Assembly: GCA_003644895.1 (NCBI GenBank)
Contig: QNDO01000010.1
Location: forward strand, 1-18,608
DNA: 18,608 nucleotides
Reading direction: 5' to 3'
DNA from: Candidatus Hydrothermota bacterium
Lineage (GTDB): Bacteria; Hydrothermota; Hydrothermia; UBA1063
Part shown: positions 5,788 through 12,270 of the stretch, in pieces
Position numbering within the stretch: position 1 is the first letter of the stretch
Layout of the letters: each line of letters opens with the position of its first letter
Made by a program: the position numbers and the translations under genes
Notes under the pieces: generated by a model
What the model was told of the DNA's origin: nothing
Databases searched by the model: none
Seen by the model: the letters and a program-made list of their open reading frames with translations, nothing else

Positions 5788-7859
5788 AAAAGTGTCCAGA
5801 ATGTGGCAGAGAAAACCCAGATAATGCAAAATATTGTTCTTTCTGTGGGCATGAATTTAAAGAAGTAATCTGCAAAATTTGTGGACACCCCAACCCTCCT
5901 GATGAGAAATTCTGTAGAAAGTGCGGGAACCCCCTTCAAGAAGGTCCTGTGGTAATTTCAAAGAGATATAAGCTTCTTAAAATGATAGGGTTTGGAGGGT
6001 TTGGCAAAACATATCTGGCAGAGGACCTTCAGCTATTTGGGAAGAAAGTGGTGCTTAAAGAGTTTACAGGACATGCAGCAAAGGACAGGGATTTCTTTAA
6101 GAAAGAAGGGATGATACTGGCAAAATTGAATCATCCTCTAATTCCTAAGATACACGGGTTTTTTAAAGACAGCGAAGGGAGAACTTACCTAGTTCAGGAT
6201 TATGCTGAGGGGAAAAATTTGAGGCAGATTTTATTGGAAAAACACAAACTTCCTGAGCGGGAAGTAATAATAGTTGTGAAAAGTGTCCTTGATATACTAT
6301 CTTATCTTGAAAAGCTCGATCCCCCTTTAATTCATAGAGATATAAAACCAGAAAATATTATACTTGGTGAAAATGATAGAATTTTTCTGGTGGACTTTGG
6401 AGCAGTTAAGGAGTATATGCCCTCTTCGTCTGAAAAAGAGATTGTTATATACACCACGGGGTATGCTGCACCTGAACAAAAGGCGGGGAATACCCATATT
6501 ACCAGCGATTTATATTCGCTTGGCGTTGTCGCAATAGAGTTGATTACAGGACTTCCTCCTAAAAAATTCAGAAATGAAGAAACAGGAAAAATCGATTATT
6601 CAGTGCTCTCAGATGTTACCCCAGAGTTTAAAGAATTTGTGATGAAATTAACTGCTCAAAAACCACCTTCAAGATTCAAAAACGCGGACGAAGCTCTGAA
6701 ATTTGTAGAAATTCTTGAGAAGATGCAAACTCTGAGGGAAGTTGCCATAGATCCAATAAAGGGTTCTATTAGAGATAAAGAAGTAAAGAAGATCATACAG
6801 ATGGGGGAAAAGCTGGGTATTTCCAAAGAATTTCTGAAAAAAATTATAGATGAAGAAATTAAGAGAAGAAAACATCGGGAGTATGCAAAATCATCCTCTT
6901 CCACCAGCAAGGCTTCCACACTCAGAACCAGGCTCACTAAGTTGTCATCCCTTCAGGTCGGTACCAATATTAAACTTGTAGGAAGACTTAAGGCTCACCC
7001 TGTAGCGGTGCAGAAGGCCATATTTTCCCCAAAGGGTGATTATATGATTACTGCAGGGAAAGATGGTATTATGAAAATTTTTGATACCAGAGAATGGAGA
7101 AGACTAATTGCTATTAGAGGTGTTCCTGATGATGATTTGATTACAGACCTCCATATATCCCCAAATTCCAAGTTTATAGGTATATCAACAAGAGAGGGAC
7201 TCCTAAAATTCTGGCAAATGGGGACATGGGTACTTGCTAAATCCATAGCTGCCCATACGGAGGAAATCGAAGATTTTGTATTTTCTAGAAATTCAAAGCT
7301 TGTCATTTCAGGTGGGACTGACAATCTCATCTTTGTCTGGAATATTGATACCTGGAAAAAAGTTACATCACTGAGGGAGCATACAGCTTGGATACTCTCA
7401 CTGGACTACTCTCCCCATGGCGATATACTGGTCACAGGAGGAATGGATTCACAGGTTATAGTGTGGGATACCAAGAACTGGTCCATACTAAAGAAATTCA
7501 AGGTTCATGAGGGATGGGTCAGATTTGTGAAATTTTCATCTTCAGGGAAATTTCTTTTTTCCCTAGGAACTGATAGGTTCTTAAATATATGGAGTTTTCC
7601 AGATTTTGGAACAAGGGCCAAAATTAAAATTGAGGCAAAAGGAGATTTCACTGGAATGGATATATGCCCTGATGAGGAAGAAGTTTATATTACAGCAGGG
7701 GATCATTTATATATCTATAATATCCACACGGGAGAAAAGAGTGGGGAAATGGACCTTCAGACAAAGGCAACAGGTATAACATTCTTCCCTAAGAGATACT
7801 ATTTTATAACATCGGACAGCGAGGGCTTTGTTAAACTCTGGAAAAAGGTTATTTCTTGA
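5784..7859 (+). CDS. Tandem zinc-ribbon / Ser-Thr protein kinase / WD40 propeller fusion
   Basis: A 691-residue protein. Two complete zinc ribbons (Cys4, Cys7, Cys18, Cys21 and Cys30, Cys33, Cys44, Cys47) lead through a Tyr-Lys-Leu linker into a Hanks-type kinase (about 61-312). All catalytic residues are present: glycine loop GFGGFG (69-74), Lys92, Glu108, HRDIKPEN (Asp186, Asn191), DFG (Asp204) and the APE motif at 229-231. A helical stretch (about 320-365) and a Ser/Thr-rich patch (369-378) follow, then seven WD40-like repeats (about 398-690), enough for one closed propeller. There is no membrane helix or PASTA domain, so it is cytoplasmic, unlike most bacterial receptor-type kinases. The propeller probably binds a protein partner or input signal (inference). 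The start overlaps the phosphatase stop by ATGA and has an AGGAGA ribosome binding site. The end overlaps gmk on the other strand by 11 bases. Confidence 0.92.
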   Translation: MKKCPECGRENPDNAKYCSFCGHEFKEVICKICGHPNPPDEKFCRKCGNPLQEGPVVISKRYKLLKMIGFGGFGKTYLAEDLQLFGKKVVLKEFTGHAAKDRDFFKKEGMILAKLNHPLIPKIHGFFKDSEGRTYLVQDYAEGKNLRQILLEKHKLPEREVIIVVKSVLDILSYLEKLDPPLIHRDIKPENIILGENDRIFLVDFGAVKEYMPSSSEKEIVIYTTGYAAPEQKAGNTHITSDLYSLGVVAIELITGLPPKKFRNEETGKIDYSVLSDVTPEFKEFVMKLTAQKPPSRFKNADEALKFVEILEKMQTLREVAIDPIKGSIRDKEVKKIIQMGEKLGISKEFLKKIIDEEIKRRKHREYAKSSSSTSKASTLRTRLTKLSSLQVGTNIKLVGRLKAHPVAVQKAIFSPKGDYMITAGKDGIMKIFDTREWRRLIAIRGVPDDDLITDLHISPNSKFIGISTREGLLKFWQMGTWVLAKSIAAHTEEIEDFVFSRNSKLVISGGTDNLIFVWNIDTWKKVTSLREHTAWILSLDYSPHGDILVTGGMDSQVIVWDTKNWSILKKFKVHEGWVRFVKFSSSGKFLFSLGTDRFLNIWSFPDFGTRAKIKIEAKGDFTGMDICPDEEEVYITAGDHLYIYNIHTGEKSGEMDLQTKATGITFFPKRYYFITSDSEGFVKLWKKVIS

Positions 7860-8451
7860 GATCTTTATAAATTACCCTCTTTTGTCGCATCCTTTCAGCA
7901 TTTATTATTGAAAGAATTCTATTTGCTGCTTTTTCCACATCGTCATTTATTACCCAGTATTCATATTCGTAAGCCCATCGTAATTCTGACTCTGCAAGGG
8001 CAAGTCTCAATTTCAACTTTTCTTCGTCTTCAGCTCCTCGGGAGATTAACCTCTGTTTGAGTACTGCAAGATCCGGTGGCAAGAGGAATATAGAAACCAG
8101 ATCATCCTTAAATTCTCTTTCTAGGCTGCGCTTTCCTTGGACATCCAGATCCATAATTATATCCATTCCCCGGGAAAGAGCATCCCTAACCGGTTTTCTG
8201 GGTGTCCCATAATATTCACCGTAGACCTCAGCCCATTCAAGAAGTTCTCCCTGTTCTATCCATCTCTCAAATTTCTGTCGCGATACAAAAATGTAATCTC
8301 TGCCATCCACTTCTCCTGGCCTTTTTGCTCTAGAGGTCGCTGATACAGAGTAAAATAAATTATTATCGAGTGTCTTTAAATAATTTAGCACAGTTGTCTT
8401 TCCCGTACCAGAAGGTGCTGATACCACAATTACAAAAGGTTTATGTTTCAT
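7849..8451 (-). CDS. gmk: Guanylate kinase
   Basis: A 200-residue cytoplasmic enzyme that converts GMP and ATP to GDP and ADP. The P-loop APSGTGKTT lies at about residues 12-20. The GMP-binding region follows, with TSRAKRPGEVDGRDYIFVS (about 40-58) and EWAEVYGEYYGTP (about 72-84), and then the DLDVQG strand. Length matches the family. The start codon overlaps the yicC stop as ATGA, so it is coupled to yicC, the most common neighbour of gmk in bacteria. Its 3' end overlaps the last 11 bases of the convergent kinase/WD40 gene, and no hairpin terminator is visible there. Confidence 0.95.
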   Translation of the reverse strand: MKHKPFVIVVSAPSGTGKTTVLNYLKTLDNNLFYSVSATSRAKRPGEVDGRDYIFVSRQKFERWIEQGELLEWAEVYGEYYGTPRKPVRDALSRGMDIIMDLDVQGKRSLEREFKDDLVSIFLLPPDLAVLKQRLISRGAEDEEKLKLRLALAESELRWAYEYEYWVINDDVEKAANRILSIINAERMRQKRVIYKDLKK

Positions 8452-9284
8452 TCTATATTCCTCACCTGTTCCTTTAATTGTTCAACAATATTTCTCAATT
8501 TAATCGTCTTTTTGATTATTTTTATAGAAGTGCTTTTTTGAGAGATGGTGGTGAGCTCTCTCTGCATCTCCTGAATAATAAATTCCAGTTCTCTGCCCTT
8601 GGCTCTTTTTTTGCTTTTCAACACTCTTTTAAAATAGCCAAGATGAGAGCGAAATCTGTCTACTTCTTCTGTAATATCCATTTTTGCCAAGAGGGTGTTT
8701 ATTTCATCCTCCTGAGTCCCGGTCTTTACCAACCTTTTCAATCTTTCATCCTTTTCTCTGTTCTTTAAGTCTTTTATGGACTGTATCTCCCTTTCCAATA
8801 AATCCAGTTTTTTTAAAAATATCTTTTCAATTTTTAATCCCTCATTTTCCCTAGATTTAGATAAACATAGGGCAGCTTTTTCAAGAGAATTCATGAAGTT
8901 TTTTCTGAATTCCTGAGAATCAAGCTCTTCAAAGGGTTTAAATTGGGAAAGTTTAAGGATGGTTCCCAGATCAAGTGAAAGAGAGATCTTTCTGAATTTT
9001 AAATTTTTTTCAAGGTAATCCACAATATTCTTTACCGTGTCCAGTTTAAATTCTTTGTATCCACTTTCTGTATGTATTTTGTATTTAACTCTAACTGTGA
9101 TTCTACCTCTCCTGAAATATTTCTCGAGGATTTTTTTCACATTTATCTGGTATTTTTCAGGGAGATCTGACATGGAGAATATGACATCAAGAAACCTGCT
9201 GTTAAGGGAGGTTAACTCTATTTTAAAAGTAAACCCCCTGAATTCGAAGCTTGCTTCACCGTAGCCTGTCATACTGTAAAGCAT
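8448..9284 (-). CDS. yicC: YicC/YloC family endoribonuclease
   Basis: A 278-residue protein with the family's signature start, MLYSMTGYGEASFE, a following SLNSRFLDV segment (about 26-34), a long helical centre with many charged residues, and the conserved C-terminal part GRELEFIIQEMQRE then ISQKS. Members of this family cleave RNA; E. coli YicC has been linked to decay of a small RNA. Cytoplasmic. The start is well defined: TAATG joins the glmS stop and the yicC start by one shared base, and its own stop overlaps gmk as ATGA. It is the middle gene of a glmS-yicC-gmk unit. Confidence 0.93.
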   Translation of the reverse strand: MLYSMTGYGEASFEFRGFTFKIELTSLNSRFLDVIFSMSDLPEKYQINVKKILEKYFRRGRITVRVKYKIHTESGYKEFKLDTVKNIVDYLEKNLKFRKISLSLDLGTILKLSQFKPFEELDSQEFRKNFMNSLEKAALCLSKSRENEGLKIEKIFLKKLDLLEREIQSIKDLKNREKDERLKRLVKTGTQEDEINTLLAKMDITEEVDRFRSHLGYFKRVLKSKKRAKGRELEFIIQEMQRELTTISQKSTSIKIIKKTIKLRNIVEQLKEQVRNIE

Positions 9285-11107
9285 TATTCCACCGTCACAC
9301 TTTTTGCAAGATTTCTGGGTTTATCAACATCGCATCCTCTCAATACAGCAATATGATAGGCAAGAAGTTGTAATGGAATTATAGAAACCAAGGGTGTTAG
9401 TTTCTCACTTATTTCGGGAATGTAAAAAATGGTATCACTAAATTCTGCCATTTTTTTATCATTTTCTGTCGCGATAGATATAATCTTTCCGCCTCTGGAG
9501 CTGACTTCAATCAGATTGTTTAGGGCTTTCTCGTATACCGAGGTCTTAGGATTAATAAATACCACAGGAAGGTCCGGATCAATAAGAGCTATGGGTCCAT
9601 GCTTCATCTCACCAGCTGCATATCCCATCGCGTGGATGTAGGAGATTTCTTTGAGTTTCAACGCTCCTTCAAGTGCAGTGGGAAAATTGATACCTCTACC
9701 TAAAAAGAGAAAATTGCTGGCTTCTTTGTATTTCTGCCCGACCTTTTTTATCTTGGGCTCCAGTTTTAAAACTTTGCGTATTATATCTGGTAGTTGCTGG
9801 AGTTCCTCTCTTTCTTTTCTGAAATCTTCGTCACTAAGATATCCCTTTAGTGAGGCCACTTCCAAGGAAAGTAACAGAAGTATTAAAATCTGTGCAGTAT
9901 AAGCTTTGGTTGATGCCACCCCAATCTCAGGACCTGCATTGATATAAATTACATAATCAGATTCTCTCGCTATTGAGCTTTCCTTAACATTAACAATGGA
10001 AAGGACTTCAAGGCCATTTTCTTTGGCCAGCCTAACACCTGCAAGAGTATCAGCCGTTTCTCCTGACTGACTTATAGCTATGATCAGTGTATCTTTGGAT
10101 AGCACAGGTTCCCTGTATCTAAATTCAGAGGAATAATCTACATCTGTTTGAATTTTTGCTATTTTCTCGAGGAGATATTTCCCCACTAACCCTGCATGAA
10201 GGGAAGTGCCGGATGCCTGTATAAAGATCCTTTCTTTTGTTAAAAGCAGTCTTCTAAGGTTAAAATCCTTGAGTAGTGTGAATTCATCCCCCCGTATATA
10301 GGTTTTAAGATTTCTTTCCAGGACTTCTGGTTGCTCATGAATCTCTTTGAGCATGAAATGGGGATAATCCCCCTTGCTTATCATATCTTCTGTCCATTCT
10401 ATTCTTCTTGGTGATTTTTCGATAGGATTTCCTTCAAAATCAACAATTTTGTGAGAATCTTTTGTTATTATCACAATTTCTCCGTTTTCAAGGGGAATTA
10501 CATCTTTCGTATGGGAGAGAATAGCAGGAATGTCAGAGGATAAAAGCATCTCACCTTTCCCTATGCCAACAATAAGGGGACTCTCCATTCTTACTCCTAT
10601 AAGTTTATCAGGTTCCAGCGAGGACACAACTACAAGAGCGAATGAGCCCTTTAATCTTTTCACTGTCTTCAGAATAGCATCTATGAGGGACCCTGAATAA
10701 TATTCCTCTATGAGATGGGGAATAACTTCACTGTCTGTCTCCGAAAGGAATTTATGGCCTTCCCTTTCCAGCTCTTCTCTGAGCTCTTTAAAATTTTCAA
10801 TGATACCATTATGGGCAACCGCTATCTGATCCTTGCAGTCAGTATGAGGATGGGCATTAATATCGTTTACTCTACCATGGGTGGCCCATCTGGTATGCCC
10901 TACACCCACATGACCATTGAATACTAATCCATTTACCAGAGAGTAAAGATCTTTGATACGCCCTGCTTTTTTTCGTACCACAAGCCTCCCATTATGAATA
11001 GCTGCAAGTCCCGCTGAATCATAGCCTCGATATTCCAACTTCTCCAGACCCACCAGGATTACAGAGTCTACATCTTTATTGCCTATGTAACCGACTATCC
11101 CACACAT
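9284..11107 (-). CDS. glmS: Glutamine-fructose-6-phosphate aminotransferase (isomerizing)
   Basis: A 607-residue enzyme making glucosamine-6-phosphate from fructose-6-phosphate and glutamine, the entry to peptidoglycan and lipopolysaccharide amino sugars. It has MCGIVGYIG at the N-terminus, so Cys2 becomes the N-terminal nucleophile after Met removal. Other landmarks: the glutaminase motifs EYRGYDSAG, HTRWATHG and AHNGIIEN; the SIS isomerase motifs SGTSLHAG, SQSGETADT and ASTKAYTAQ; and the family's closing LAKSVTVE. Length is normal. The reading frame stays open upstream through the tRNA gene, but the catalytic Cys requires the start at 11107. That start is only 9 bases after the tRNA-Leu 3' end and has no Shine-Dalgarno sequence, so initiation may depend on tRNA processing. 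No glmS ribozyme fits in this gap. It is followed by yicC and gmk. Confidence 0.96.
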   Translation of the reverse strand: MCGIVGYIGNKDVDSVILVGLEKLEYRGYDSAGLAAIHNGRLVVRKKAGRIKDLYSLVNGLVFNGHVGVGHTRWATHGRVNDINAHPHTDCKDQIAVAHNGIIENFKELREELEREGHKFLSETDSEVIPHLIEEYYSGSLIDAILKTVKRLKGSFALVVVSSLEPDKLIGVRMESPLIVGIGKGEMLLSSDIPAILSHTKDVIPLENGEIVIITKDSHKIVDFEGNPIEKSPRRIEWTEDMISKGDYPHFMLKEIHEQPEVLERNLKTYIRGDEFTLLKDFNLRRLLLTKERIFIQASGTSLHAGLVGKYLLEKIAKIQTDVDYSSEFRYREPVLSKDTLIIAISQSGETADTLAGVRLAKENGLEVLSIVNVKESSIARESDYVIYINAGPEIGVASTKAYTAQILILLLLSLEVASLKGYLSDEDFRKEREELQQLPDIIRKVLKLEPKIKKVGQKYKEASNFLFLGRGINFPTALEGALKLKEISYIHAMGYAAGEMKHGPIALIDPDLPVVFINPKTSVYEKALNNLIEVSSRGGKIISIATENDKKMAEFSDTIFYIPEISEKLTPLVSIIPLQLLAYHIAVLRGCDVDKPRNLAKSVTVE

Positions 11108-11116
11108 AAGTTTTAG

Positions 11117-11200
11117 TGCCGGAGGAGGGAGTCGAACCCTCACGGAGTTGCCTCCAGCGGATTTTGAATCCGCCGCGTCTTCCAGTTCCGCCACTCCGGC
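11117..11200 (-). tRNA. tRNA-Leu (anticodon CAA)
   Basis: An 84-base cloverleaf on the minus strand. The 7-bp acceptor stem is GCCGGAG with CTCCGGC. The anticodon arm is GCGGA, loop TTCAAAA, TCCGC, giving anticodon CAA for UUG codons. A long variable arm, characteristic of tRNA-Leu, follows (TGGAGGCAACTCCG), then the T arm GAGGG-TTCGACT-CCCTC. The discriminator base is A. The CCA end is not encoded and must be added. It is first in the unit with glmS. Confidence 0.95.
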
Positions 11201-11209
11201 AGTGGAAAA

Positions 11210-11238
11210 ATTATATGCAATTTGAGAACCGAAATCAA
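11210..11238 (-). promoter_or_regulatory. Sigma-70-type promoter of tRNA-Leu (and probably glmS)
   Basis: On the minus strand TTGATT (11233-11238) and a perfect TATAAT (11210-11215) are separated by 17 bases. The -10 ends 9 bases before the mature tRNA 5' end. No other promoter-like site can fit between the tRNA and glmS, so it should drive the whole unit. Confidence 0.72.
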
Positions 11239-11251
11239 ATATTAGGGTAGG

Positions 11252-11280
11252 TTGAAATTCGTTATACAACCCCTTAAAAT
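11252..11280 (+). promoter_or_regulatory. Sigma-70-type promoter of tRNA-Val (and probably the rpmH cluster)
   Basis: TTGAAA (11252-11257) and TAAAAT (11275-11280) are separated by 17 bases, ending 14 bases before the tRNA. It is divergent from the tRNA-Leu promoter, and the two share the 94-base gap between the tRNAs. Confidence 0.6.
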
Positions 11281-11294
11281 ATATAACTACAAAT

Positions 11295-11370
11295 GGGCGA
11301 TTAGCTCAGCGTTGGTTAGAGCGTCGCGTTGACATCGCGAAGGTCGGAGGTTCGAATCCTCCATCGCCCA
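11295..11370 (+). tRNA. tRNA-Val (anticodon GAC)
   Basis: A 76-base cloverleaf. The acceptor stem is GGGCGAT with ATCGCCC. The D arm has TAGCTCAG. The anticodon arm is TCGCG, loop TTGACAT, CGCGA, giving anticodon GAC. The T arm is GGAGG-TTCGAAT-CCTCC, with discriminator A. No CCA is encoded. A protein gene starts 12 bases after its 3' end. Confidence 0.95.
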
Positions 11371-11382
11371 TTTTTATAGGAT

Positions 11383-11616
11383 ATGATTTATATTCTTTTC
11401 TTTCTCGGTTTAACGGTGCTTTTCTTTTTTTTGCACCTTATACTGGAGAAGTGGTATTTGCTATATTTAGGTCTGGGGTTCTTTTACGGGATTCTGTTTG
11501 TTATTCTGGACATTAATTGGAAACTGAGCTTTCTGCTTTCTTTGGGTTTGAGCGGGATTTTTCTAGCTCTTCATGTTTTGGTATTCAAAAGAAAAGTTAG
11601 GGAGGATGTGAGATGA
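11383..11616 (+). CDS. Small three-helix membrane protein, function unknown
   Basis: A 77-residue, very hydrophobic protein that I do not recognise. Three membrane helices can be read (about residues 2-20, 25-42 and 48-68), followed by a basic cytoplasmic tail with KRKVRED, so the C-terminus is probably inside. It begins 12 bases after tRNA-Val with only a weak AGG upstream. Its stop overlaps the rpmH start as ATGA, and the rpmH ribosome binding site (GGAGGA) lies inside it. That coupling, more than any homology, argues that it is a real gene. Its place before rpmH is usually held by dnaA or by nothing. It might assist YidC/YidD-dependent membrane insertion, but that is only suggested by position. 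Confidence 0.6.
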   Translation: MIYILFFLGLTVLFFFLHLILEKWYLLYLGLGFFYGILFVILDINWKLSFLLSLGLSGIFLALHVLVFKRKVREDVR

Positions 11617-11747
11617 AGAGGACTTACCAACCATCAAGAACCAAAAGAAAAAGAACCCACGGTTTTCGTGTTAGGATGAGAACCAAGGCGGGTAGAAGGA
11701 TTATTGCTAGGAGAAGAAAGAAAGGAAGGACAAGGCTTGCGGTTTGA
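11613..11747 (+). CDS. rpmH: 50S ribosomal protein L34
   Basis: A 44-residue, Arg/Lys-rich protein starting MKRTYQPSRTKRKRTHGFR and ending with the typical RRRKKGRTRLAV. It matches L34 along its whole length (44-46 residues is normal). L34 binds 23S rRNA in the large subunit. A GGAGGA ribosome binding site lies 7 bases before the ATG, which overlaps the preceding stop as ATGA. The stop overlaps the rnpA start as TTGA. Confidence 0.97.
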   Translation: MKRTYQPSRTKRKRTHGFRVRMRTKAGRRIIARRRKKGRTRLAV

Positions 11748-12061
11748 GACTGGAAACTCTGAAAAATATAGATTTCAACAGAGTTATAAAAGAGGGGAAA
11801 TGTTTAAAAACAAGATTTTGTATAATATGCTACCTGGAAGGAGAGCAAAGGAAGTTTGGGTTTACAGTAAAGAAAAAGATAAAATGCAATCCCTTAAGAA
11901 ACAGAATAAAAAGGAGAATAAGAGAAATAATACGCTTAAACATGGAGAGTATACCCGTAGGATGGTGGGTATTTATTGGTTTGGAAGAAGCGAAAGATAT
12001 GGATTTCAAAGAAATGCAAAGGGTAATGATGGATTCTTTGAAAAAGTTAGCGAAATCCTGA
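11744..12061 (+). CDS. rnpA: Ribonuclease P protein component
   Basis: A 105-residue basic protein with the RNase P protein signature NPLRNRIKRRIRE (RNR motif) near residues 49-61, preceded by the FGFTVKKKI strand. It is the protein subunit that helps RNase P RNA trim the 5' ends of pre-tRNAs. The start is a TTG at 11744 that shares bases with the rpmH stop (TTGA); no ATG is available nearby in frame. Order rpmH-rnpA-yidD-yidC-jag-mnmE is the widely conserved one. The operon is led by a tRNA, which is itself a substrate of the enzyme. Confidence 0.93.
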   Translation: MRLETLKNIDFNRVIKEGKCLKTRFCIICYLEGEQRKFGFTVKKKIKCNPLRNRIKRRIREIIRLNMESIPVGWWVFIGLEEAKDMDFKEMQRVMMDSLKKLAKS

Positions 12062-12267
12062 AGATCTTGGTAATTTCACTTATAAAATTCTACCAGAAGG
12101 CTATATCTCCATCTTTACCCAGAACTTGTAGATTTTACCCAACATGTAGCAATTATTCTGTGGAAGCTATTGAAAAATACGGTGTATTAAAAGGCGGGAT
12201 AATGAGTTTATGGAGAATATTGAGGTGCAATCCCTTCTCAAAAGGGGGATATGACCCGGTGAGGTAG
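12058..12267 (+). CDS. yidD: Membrane protein insertion efficiency factor YidD
   Basis: A protein of about 69 residues with the full YidD core: ISLIKFYQKAISP, then the cysteine motif CRFYPTCSNYSVEAI, then LRCNPFSKGGYDPV. YidD is a small membrane-associated protein that helps YidC-dependent insertion. The start is uncertain. There is no ATG or GTG in a suitable place. A CTG at 12058, overlapping the rnpA stop as CTGA, gives an N-terminus (MKILVISLIKFYQ) of exactly the usual length. A TTG at 12067 would give a protein three residues shorter. The frame stays open far upstream, but that part lies inside rnpA in another frame. Followed 3 bases later by yidC. Confidence 0.9.
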   Translation: MKILVISLIKFYQKAISPSLPRTCRFYPTCSNYSVEAIEKYGVLKGGIMSLWRILRCNPFSKGGYDPVR

Positions 12268-12270
12268 ATT

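Noticed and set aside
2527..7859. Type VI secretion regulatory pathway or tellurite (Ter) system
   Set aside because: FHA, PP2C, kinase and VWA are shared with both, but no secretion structural genes and no TerB, TerC, TerD or TerZ genes are present in the window.
11108..11116. glmS ribozyme or other leader riboswitch
   Set aside because: Only 9 bases lie between the tRNA 3' end and the start codon, far too few for the ribozyme.
11108..11269. N-terminal extension of glmS reading through the tRNA-Leu gene
   Set aside because: The catalytic cysteine must be next to the initiator Met, which fixes the start at 11107, and the extension is the tRNA gene in antisense of its plus-strand reading.
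11201..11294. Chromosome replication origin near rpmH
   Set aside because: The rpmH-mnmE cluster is often next to oriC, but there is no dnaA, no TTATCCACA-type DnaA box cluster and only a 94-base gap filled by two promoters.
11704..12057. Long N-terminal extension of the yidD frame
   Set aside because: It lies inside rpmH and rnpA in another frame and shows no resemblance to YidD, whose family length fits a start near 12058-12067.
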